Assembly (NCBI GenBank): GCA_007571105.1
Contig: RKRZ01000079.1
Span: 1 to 13,328, forward strand
Length of the DNA: 13,328 nucleotides
DNA from: Gammaproteobacteria bacterium
GTDB taxonomy: Bacteria; Pseudomonadota; Gammaproteobacteria; Poriferisulfidales; Poriferisulfidaceae
Direction of reading: 5' to 3'
The notes under the pieces were generated by a model. That model was not told where the DNA came from, searched no databases, and saw only the letters and a program-made list of their open reading frames with translations. Shown here one piece after another: positions 7,519-13,328 of the stretch. Position numbers and translations under genes: made by a program. How positions within the stretch are numbered: the stretch's first letter is position 1; each line of letters opens with the position of its first letter.

Positions 7519-8881
7519 GAAAATCCGCCTGAATGCCGCTGCGCGTGATTCCATGGCAAGAAACCTGCTGACCCGGATTTCCAAGGCGGTACACAAGCGC
7601 TCGCGCAAGAAATTGCGGGTGTATTCCGCAGAGGAACACGGACTGAACCCGGATGACGTGACCTCGGCGGCACGCCATGTGGTCAAGACCCTGGTAGATG
7701 GCGGCTATGATGCGTATATTGTGGGCGGAGGGGTACGGGACCTAATGCTGGGTTTGCATCCCAAGGACTTTGATGTCGCGACCAACGCGCATCCGGAGCA
7801 GGTCCGTCAGTTATTTGATCGCTGTCGCATTATTGGCCGCAGGTTTCGCCTTGCGCACGTCTACTCGGGGCGGGAACGCATTGAAGTCGCCACCTTCCGC
7901 GGCGGTCATCAAACCCGAGCCGGGCGCGAACATCTGGCCATGACGCTGGGCGGCCGCATTCTGCGCGACAATGCCTATGGTCCGATTGACCGTGACGCGG
8001 AACGTCGGGACTTCACGATCAATTCCTTGTTCTACGACCCTTTGCACAACATCGTGCTGGATTTTGTTGGCGGAGTCCCGGATCTAAGGCAAGGCCGGTT
8101 GCGCATGATCGGCAAGCCGGTGGTGCGGTTTCGGGAGGACCCGGTACGTCTGCTGCGGGTCCTTCGATTTGCGGCGAAACTCAAATTCACGATCGACCCG
8201 GCAATGGAGCAGCTCATTCCGGAGCTGGCTCCCTCGTTGCAGAATATCTCTCCTGCCCGAATGTTTGATGAAGGCGTCAAATTGATGCACAGCAGCGCAG
8301 CAGACGACACGCTGACCTTGATGCGCAGCAAGGAACTACTGGGGCAACTGTTTCCCTACACGGATCAGATTTTGAAGCAGGACAAAAATTCCCAGCACCT
8401 GGAATTTCTGCGCCGCGCCCTGCGCAATACGGACCAGCGTGCCCGCGAAGGAAAATCCTTGTCTCCGGCTTTTGCCTATGCGGTCATGATGTGGCCGGAC
8501 GTCTGCCAGATAATGAAGGCGCGGGGGTCCCATCGTCTGGAGCGTCAGGACGCGCTGATTGTGTGCGGGGAGAAGGCCTTGGAGCATCAGGCGGAAACAA
8601 TTCAGATTCCCCATCGCCATGCGCAGATGATTCGGGAAATCTGGCGCCGACAGGCGCAATTAGAGGCGGGTCCGCGCCGCCACCCCGAGCGCGTGATTTC
8701 CCGCGGCTATTTTCGCGCCGCCTATGACTTCCTGGGTTTGCGGGCGAATTCCAAAGGACCGCTTCAGGAAGCATTCCAAGCCTGGACTCAGGCTCAGGAG
8801 CAATACCGCCCGGGAAGCACAGAGGATTCCCCGCGTCCGCGTTCACGGCGTCGTCGTCGCGGACGCAGGAGACGGGCATGA
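7517..8881 (+). CDS. pcnB: Poly(A) polymerase I PcnB
   Basis: PcnB adds 3' poly(A) tails that mark RNA for decay and controls some plasmid antisense RNAs. From 7517 the protein has 454 residues (E. coli 465). The nucleotidyltransferase core contains VGGGVRDLMLG and KDFDVATN with the metal-binding Asp84 and Asp86, then RRDFTINSLFYD and EDPVRLLRVLRFAAKL. The segment IIGRRFRLAHVYSGRERIEVATFR fits the bacterial PAP signature that sets it apart from CCA-adding enzymes. The tail is strongly basic and ends in an Arg-rich stretch, common in the family and likely RNA-binding. ATG codons at 7478 and 7553 are alternative starts. The stop overlaps the next gene (ATGA). Confidence 0.95.
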   Translation: MKIRLNAAARDSMARNLLTRISKAVHKRSRKKLRVYSAEEHGLNPDDVTSAARHVVKTLVDGGYDAYIVGGGVRDLMLGLHPKDFDVATNAHPEQVRQLFDRCRIIGRRFRLAHVYSGRERIEVATFRGGHQTRAGREHLAMTLGGRILRDNAYGPIDRDAERRDFTINSLFYDPLHNIVLDFVGGVPDLRQGRLRMIGKPVVRFREDPVRLLRVLRFAAKLKFTIDPAMEQLIPELAPSLQNISPARMFDEGVKLMHSSAADDTLTLMRSKELLGQLFPYTDQILKQDKNSQHLEFLRRALRNTDQRAREGKSLSPAFAYAVMMWPDVCQIMKARGSHRLERQDALIVCGEKALEHQAETIQIPHRHAQMIREIWRRQAQLEAGPRRHPERVISRGYFRAAYDFLGLRANSKGPLQEAFQAWTQAQEQYRPGSTEDSPRPRSRRRRRGRRRRA

Positions 8882-10056
8882 AATACGCGGACGTCTACAT
8901 CGGGTTGGGGGCAAATCTGGGAGAGCCGGAAAACCAGATTCGCACCGCCATCCGGCAATTGGGCCAGCACTCCGAAATCCAAGTTCGTGCGGCATCGAGT
9001 CTGTATCGCAGCCCTCCCATGGGCGGCATGGACCAGCCGGATTACGTCAATGCGGTTATCCGGGTGACAACCGATCTGGAGCCGGAATCTTTGCTCCAGG
9101 AGATGCAGGAAATCGAGCGGCGGCAGGGCCGTGAAGAAAAACGGGCGCATTGGGCGCCGCGGCGACTGGACCTGGACTTATTGCTGTGGGGCGAGCAGCG
9201 CATCGACAGTGGAGTATTGACAATTCCTCATCCGGGGGCGCACGAGCGCATCTTCGTGCTGCAACCGTTGCGGGAGATTGCTCCGGAATTGCAAATTCCC
9301 GGCCACGGGTCTGTGGCGGATCTGGTTGAGCAGTGTTCGGATCCCACCATCGCCCGGATTGCAGCGAGTTGGCAATTGCCGAAAGAGGCGCGCCTGATTG
9401 CGGTGGAAGGGCCCATCGGCGTGGGGAAGACCACGCTGTGCAATCGGCTAGCCGCGGATTTCAACGGAATGCTGATGCTGGAGAATTATCAGGCGAATCC
9501 CTTTCTGGAGCAGTTCTACGAACAGCCGCATGCCAGTGCGCTGGCCGCACAGGTGTATTTTCTGGTGAGCCGAACGAGTCAGATGCAGCGGCTCAAACAG
9601 GAAGACCTGTTTCGCCAGCCGGTGTTTACGGATTACACCAGCGAAAAAAGCGACTGGTTCTCCCGATTGTCTTTGACGGGGGATGAGTACGACCTGTGGC
9701 TGGATCTCTACGCGCACATGACGGCATCCCTTCCGCGTCCGGACGTGGTGATTTACCTGCAGGCCCCGGTGTCGCATTTGTTGCAGCGCATCCGAATGCG
9801 AGGGCGGCCCTTTGAGCGTGATGTCAAAGAAGAGTTCCTGGAACGCCTCTCCATGCTGATGTCGGAGTTTTTCCGCGGATATAGCGGCACCTTGTTGACC
9901 GTGGATACTTCCTGCGCGAATCTCTCGGAAGGGCAACAGGATTACCAGAGTCTGTTGGCGGCTCTGGATGCAATTCGGGAGCCGGGACAGCATTTTCTGG
10001 ATCCCGCGCAAGGCGGGACGATTGCGCTGGATGCTCCCGGGTTGGCCCTGGTGTAG
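8878..10056 (+). CDS. folK: FolK-deoxynucleoside kinase fusion protein
   Basis: This is one 392-residue frame with two enzymes. Residues 1-165 are FolK (HPPK), which pyrophosphorylates 6-hydroxymethyl-dihydropterin in folate synthesis: YIGLGANLG at the start, LYRSPPMG, and HWAPRRLDLDLLLWG with the Mg-binding Asp98 and Asp100. Residues 171-370 are a deoxynucleoside kinase of the dGK/dAK type: P-loop GPIGVGKTT (178-186), LENYQANPFL with a likely catalytic Glu202, FLVSRTSQM, DYTSEKSDWFS, and a lid RIRMRGRPFERD. Both halves keep their key residues, and no stop or start divides them. The kinase substrate cannot be read from sequence. An AGGAGA lies five bases before the ATG, which overlaps the pcnB stop; panB follows 11 bases later. 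Confidence 0.95.
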   Translation: MKYADVYIGLGANLGEPENQIRTAIRQLGQHSEIQVRAASSLYRSPPMGGMDQPDYVNAVIRVTTDLEPESLLQEMQEIERRQGREEKRAHWAPRRLDLDLLLWGEQRIDSGVLTIPHPGAHERIFVLQPLREIAPELQIPGHGSVADLVEQCSDPTIARIAASWQLPKEARLIAVEGPIGVGKTTLCNRLAADFNGMLMLENYQANPFLEQFYEQPHASALAAQVYFLVSRTSQMQRLKQEDLFRQPVFTDYTSEKSDWFSRLSLTGDEYDLWLDLYAHMTASLPRPDVVIYLQAPVSHLLQRIRMRGRPFERDVKEEFLERLSMLMSEFFRGYSGTLLTVDTSCANLSEGQQDYQSLLAALDAIREPGQHFLDPAQGGTIALDAPGLALV

Positions 10057-10059
10057 GAG
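10055..10059 (+). promoter_or_regulatory. Ribosome binding site of panB
   Basis: AGGAG overlaps the stop codon of the preceding gene and lies eight bases before the panB ATG, suggesting coupled translation. Confidence 0.7.
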
Positions 10060-10067
10060 CATCGGCA

Positions 10068-10847
10068 ATGACGAATGACGCTCCTGTGACGCAGGAACAT
10101 TTGTGCGCGATGGCGCGCGAGGGGAAGTGGATTGCCGGGCTGACGGCTTACGATGCGGGTTTTGCCAGAATTCTGGATGCGGGTGGCGTGGATTTTGTGC
10201 TGGTGGGGGATTCGCTTGGCATGATCGTGCAGGGTCATGCGAACACGCAATCCGTCACTGTGGCGGATATGGAGTACCACACGCGTTGTGTGGCGAGAGG
10301 CGTGCATCGTGCTCTGGTGCTCAGCGATATGCCGTACCAGAGTTATCCGGATCCCGACACGGCAGTGACCAATGCAAAGATGCTTCTGGATGCCGGGGCG
10401 CAAATGGTTAAATTGGAAGCGTGCGCTGATCAGACGCGCGTGGTTGAGGCATTGGCGCAACAGGAGATTCCGGCTTGTGCGCATCTGGGCTTGCGTCCGC
10501 AGAGCCTGGAGCGTTTCGAGGGTGTGACGCGGGTGGGTCGCGATGCGGAAGAAGCCCGGGAGTTATGCCAGGCGGCGCAGGATTTGGAAGCTGCGGGAGC
10601 TCAGTTATTGTTGCTTGAGTGTGTGCAGCCGGAAGTGGCCGCTGAGATCACGCAACAGGCCGATGTTCCGGTTATCGGCATCGGTTCCGGGGCCCATTGC
10701 GACGGCCAGGTTCTGGTGTTGCATGATGTTCTGGGCCTGACCGATCCCATTCCGAGGCATGCGCGGAGTTTTATGACGGAAGGGGGTGGAGTTGCGGGAG
10801 CGGTGCGTGCTTATGTGCGCGCTGTTCGTTCAGGAAGTTTTCCGTGA
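10068..10847 (+). CDS. panB: 3-methyl-2-oxobutanoate hydroxymethyltransferase PanB
   Basis: PanB adds a hydroxymethyl group from methylene-tetrahydrofolate to alpha-ketoisovalerate, giving ketopantoate for pantothenate and CoA. The protein has 259 residues (E. coli 264). LTAYD opens the barrel. The Mg-binding Asp48 (LVGDSLGM), Asp87 (SDMPYQSY) and Glu117 (VKLE), and the catalytic Glu184 (LLLECV), match E. coli D45, D84, E114 and E181, each shifted by three. AHLGLRPQS and PVIGIGSG are also conserved. It uses a folate cofactor, so its place after folK joins supply and use. The stop overlaps panC (GTGA). Confidence 0.98.
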   Translation: MTNDAPVTQEHLCAMAREGKWIAGLTAYDAGFARILDAGGVDFVLVGDSLGMIVQGHANTQSVTVADMEYHTRCVARGVHRALVLSDMPYQSYPDPDTAVTNAKMLLDAGAQMVKLEACADQTRVVEALAQQEIPACAHLGLRPQSLERFEGVTRVGRDAEEARELCQAAQDLEAAGAQLLLLECVQPEVAAEITQQADVPVIGIGSGAHCDGQVLVLHDVLGLTDPIPRHARSFMTEGGGVAGAVRAYVRAVRSGSFP

Positions 10848-11674
10848 TCGTATGCCGAAGTCCGGAGGAGCTGGGCGACGCCCTGGAAGGGCTCCCTTCG
10901 CCTCGCGCGCTGGTGCCGACAATGGGGGGATTGCATGACGGCCACCTCAGCCTGGTTCGGCTTGCGCACGAGCATGCCGAGACGGTGCTGGTGACGCTTT
11001 TTGTGAATCGGGCCCAGTTTGATGATCCCCAGGATTACGCTGCCTATCCGCGCGAGGAGCAGCGTGACTTTGCGCATCTTGAAGCCGCCTCGGCAGATTT
11101 GGTTTATGCGCCTGATGAACAGGCGGTTTGGGGCGGAGAGGCTCCAGAACTGGATGATTTCGCAGTTCCCGGATTGACGGATGTATTGGAGGGAGAGTTC
11201 CGGGGCGCGCACCTGTGTGCTGTGGCTGCCGTGGTGACGCGCCTGTTGGACCAGATGTGTCCGGATTTGGCGATCTTTGGTGAGAAGGATTATCAGCAGC
11301 TGGTGCTGGTTCGGCGTCTTGCCGCTCTGCGAGAGCCGAGGATCGGCATCATTGCGGCACCCGTCATCAGGGAGCCCGACGGGCTTGCAATGAGTTCCCG
11401 AAACCGCCGCTTAAGCGCGGAGGGGCGAAAACAGGCGGTTGGCCTGTATCGGGCATTGAGCCAGGCGGCAGAAAGTCTGCGACGCCAAGGAACTGTCGAA
11501 AACGCTCAAGCGCAAGCTTTATCTTTAATCGAGTCGGCCGGGCTGCAGGCGGATTATGTGGCGATTCGGGATGCGGAAACCTTGCAGGAACTGACCGGGC
11601 CTGCTGAGCGTTGGGTGATTTTGGCGGCCGCTTGGGCGCAAGGAGTTCGATTGCTCGATTGCGTTCTCAATTAG
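10844..11674 (+). CDS. panC: Pantothenate synthetase PanC
   Basis: PanC joins pantoate and beta-alanine with ATP to make pantothenate. The protein has 276 residues (E. coli 283). The Rossmann-type core shows LVPTMGGLHDGHLSLV with the HxGH-like ATP motif at 31-34, then GEKDYQQL and GLAMSSRNRRL (the KMSKS-like loop). The end VILAAAWAQGVRLLD is typical. One change stands out: the family's FVNPxQF reads FVNRAQF here (Arg56 for Pro). The GTG start overlaps the panB stop by four bases and has AGGAAG six bases upstream. panD does not follow; panC is the last intact gene of the window. Confidence 0.97.
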   Translation: MIVCRSPEELGDALEGLPSPRALVPTMGGLHDGHLSLVRLAHEHAETVLVTLFVNRAQFDDPQDYAAYPREEQRDFAHLEAASADLVYAPDEQAVWGGEAPELDDFAVPGLTDVLEGEFRGAHLCAVAAVVTRLLDQMCPDLAIFGEKDYQQLVLVRRLAALREPRIGIIAAPVIREPDGLAMSSRNRRLSAEGRKQAVGLYRALSQAAESLRRQGTVENAQAQALSLIESAGLQADYVAIRDAETLQELTGPAERWVILAAAWAQGVRLLDCVLN

Positions 11675-11689
11675 GCGGCGATGCCGCCT
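11673..11689. terminator. Short perfect hairpin between convergent genes
   Basis: AGGCGGC-GAT-GCCGCCT forms a 7-bp GC-rich stem with a 3-base loop. It begins on the last two bases of the panC stop codon and lies between panC (plus) and the autotransporter remnant (minus). There is no T-run on either side, so a factor-independent terminator is only a weak guess; a pause or transcript-end stem is equally possible. Confidence 0.3.
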
Positions 11690-11695
11690 CCCGGG

Positions 11696-12931
11696 TCAGA
11701 AACGAATCTCGGACAGCAGCAACACGCCATACTTGGCGCCGTCGGTCCGGCTCTCCTTGCGTTCCACTGCGAGGCTGGTCCGCGACTCTCCTTCCAGCCC
11801 GATGCCGTCGCGCACATGATTCGAGACGTCCTCGGTATAGGCGAACTCCGTGTAGAACTGCAGCGGGTCCCCGCGACCCGTGCGCATCCCCTAGGATACG
11901 CGCCCGTCCACGCGCAGACTCGGAGACATTGGCACCATGGGGTTTGTATCCGATGCGTCCAGCAGACGCAGCCGCTCCTCGCTCGCGCCGCCCGTGCCCC
12001 AGCCCGAAGACAAGGTCAGGCCGAGTCCCGTGCCGTCCGCCTGCGGGTGCAATGACAAGACGGCGCGAAGATCCTGCTCCCGCCCGCTTGAAAGTCCCGT
12101 CTTCGCTTCATACCAGTGCCTCTGCAGGCCGCCTTCATAACGACCCGAAACATAGGTCAGACTGCCGGAGAACTCTTCTCCATCGCTACTGTCGCGTCGC
12201 GCACTGGCACGCAAGGAACTCGTCAGCGAGCCGTCTTGTGAAGTGTAGCGGCCCTCCAATCCTAAGCGGGTGCGCCGCGCTTCGGCATTGACCGGATTGG
12301 CTCCCTTCGCCCGCAACGTCGAGTAGCCGGTGTCGCCCAGGGCGACGAGACTGACGCCGCCGGATTCATACAGCGTGTGGCGCGCGCCCAGCAACCCCAT
12401 GCGAAAGTCTAACTCGCCGCGCTGTTCTGATGTCTCTTCCGGGACGGCGGCATTGGACCAGACGCTGCTGAAGCGTCCCTGACCCCATCCGGCCAGACTC
12501 CACACCTCCAAGGTCCCCACGCGTCCCCGCACATACGGATACACCGCAGAGATCTCGCCCTCGACTTCTCCCGAAGCCCGCGTGTCGTTCTGCGCCAGCT
12601 GCCACGCCGACTGGCGGTCGCTGTCGGCGAAGGCCAGACCGGTCATCCAGCGCTCGCCCAACTGCGCATCCAGGCCCCAGAACAGCGCATCCGAAGCGGA
12701 TGCCGCCGTGCTGCCGTCGCCCCACAGGGTCAACTGCAGATTCTTCGGTGAGGCGGTGTCGGTGCCGCCGTTGAGCGACATCGCAAAGCCCTGACTGCGC
12801 ACCCGGTCCCGAATCCTGCCGAAGTCCACGGCGTCTTCCGAGACGGTCTCCATCTCCTGTTTGAAGCCGACCCCTGGAATGTAGCGGAAACGCTCGGCTG
12901 TCGTCGCACGCTTCGGCTCCTGCGCGCGCGC
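11696..12931 (-). pseudogene. Autotransporter-type beta-barrel domain, truncated, with in-frame amber stop
   Basis: The minus strand encodes about 410 codons that read like the C-terminal part of an autotransporter: LTLWGDGSTA, then FWGLDAQLGERWMTGLAFADS, repeated amphipathic strands, LGLEGRYTS and an ending LLLSEIRF with the terminal Phe that BAM recognises. The frame is broken once, by TAG (11891-11893, minus strand), in VS*GMRTGRGDPLQFYTEFAY. Related barrels usually have Tyr there (V-x-Y-G), so a single base change from TAT or TAC explains it. No signal peptide or passenger is present: the upstream end is cut at the GC run around 12922-12931, where a transposase fragment begins. The last apparent start (TTG near 12940) is not credible. 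Without the stop it would still be only a fragment. The family call rests on remembered motifs. Confidence 0.75.
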
Positions 12932-13280
12932 CGAGCACAAGCACTTGAGCCGGAAGCAGGACTTTCGCCTGAAGGGAACGCGCTATGTATGGCTGAAGTC
13001 GCCGGCGAAACTGAGTCCGGAACGGCAGCGCCAGTTACTGCGGTTGCGGCAAAGCGATCTGAAAGTGGCGCGGGCCTGGGCGCTCAAAGAACGATTCCGT
13101 GATGTGGGGAACATCCAGGACCCGGAAGTGTTGCGTCTGGCTTTGCAGTTGTGGCGCCGCCGGGCGATGCGTTCCGGCCTGAGTCCGATCAAGCGCGCGG
13201 CGCGAACCCTCAAGCGGCACCTTGAGGAGATCATCAATGCGTGTACTTGGGGCGTGACCAACGCGCTGGCGGAATCGCTC
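12930..13280 (+). pseudogene. ISL3-family transposase, internal fragment
   Basis: The plus strand reads RAEHKHLSRKQDFRLKGTRYVWLKSP, then KVARAWALKERFRDV and THTWG-like CTWGVTNALAESL, the typical order of the C-terminal half of ISL3 (IS204/IS1001/IS1165) transposases. The Glu in NALAESL (codon 13272-13274) is the last acidic residue of the DDE triad. The usual continuation LNSKI plus a Lys/Arg-rich stretch does not follow. The N-terminal zinc-finger and helix-turn-helix regions and the first two catalytic Asp are absent at the left, so neither edge is an IS terminus. No terminal inverted repeat is visible. The fragment cannot code for a working enzyme as shown. Confidence 0.8.
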
Positions 13281-13328
13281 CAGATTCCGACTAGCTGCTG
13301 GCTTGTTTTGCCGGATAGGCCGCCCAAA
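13281..13328. other. Unexplained contig tail
   Basis: The frame of the transposase stays open to the last base but no longer resembles the family (QIPTSCWLVLPDRPPK). I find no convincing match to Illumina adapters here, unlike the left end. It may be flanking DNA after a deletion, or error-rich read ends. Confidence 0.4.

Noticed and set aside
11611..12291. Plus-strand frame of 226 codons overlapping panC and the autotransporter remnant
   Set aside because: The translation is Arg, Pro and Ser rich with no domain, as expected antisense to a GC-rich gene; the minus-strand barrel reading is far better.
13281..13328. Second adapter at the right end
   Set aside because: A partial likeness of CTGCTGGCTTG to the end of reverse-complement P7 needs gaps, and the expected mosaic end, index and poly-A are absent.
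1..13328. A novel defence, toxin-antitoxin, CRISPR or biosynthetic system
   Set aside because: All of 82-11674 is conserved housekeeping, and the rest is two broken known families; no unexplained intact gene or repeat array remains.

Overview
The window looks like a complete short contig from a Gammaproteobacterium. Three things point there: the order dxr-rseP-bamA-skp-lpxD-fabZ-lpxA, which is the Pseudomonas-type arrangement with dxr directly before rseP; a pcnB-folK-panB-panC block as in pseudomonads; and residue-level similarity to E. coli and Pseudomonas orthologues. No genus can be named from the sequence alone. There are no rRNA or tRNA genes, CRISPR arrays or recognisable defence or biosynthetic systems.

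Bases 1-79 are not genomic. They match, position by position with scattered errors, a flow-cell poly-T linker, the Illumina P7 sequence, an 8-base index and the Nextera transposon end. Genomic sequence begins at about base 80, inside dxr.

From 82 to 11674 there are ten plus-strand genes packed with overlaps or very short gaps, probably one or two operons. The first block (dxr, rseP, bamA, skp, lpxD, fabZ, lpxA) serves isoprenoid synthesis and outer-membrane building: periplasmic-stress proteolysis, barrel-protein insertion and chaperoning, and the first acylation steps of lipid A with the dehydratase that competes for the same hydroxyacyl-ACP. The usual next gene, lpxB, is absent, and after a 65-base gap comes pcnB, which leads by a 4-base overlap into a folK-deoxynucleoside kinase fusion, then panB and panC (folate and pantothenate precursors).

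From 11675 to the end the contig is broken accessory DNA. On the minus strand lies the C-terminal beta-barrel part of an autotransporter-like protein, interrupted by an in-frame amber codon and cut off at its upstream side. It abuts, at a short alternating GC run near 12922-12931, an internal piece of an ISL3-family transposase on the plus strand, whose similarity stops just after its catalytic Glu. The last 48 bases are unexplained. This right-hand junction could be real decay or a mis-join of repeated DNA.

No undescribed system is evident. The observations best worth following are the adapter contamination, the FolK-kinase fusion, the predicted C10 acyl-chain choice of LpxA, the cysteine pair in a BamA surface loop, and the damaged autotransporter/IS end.
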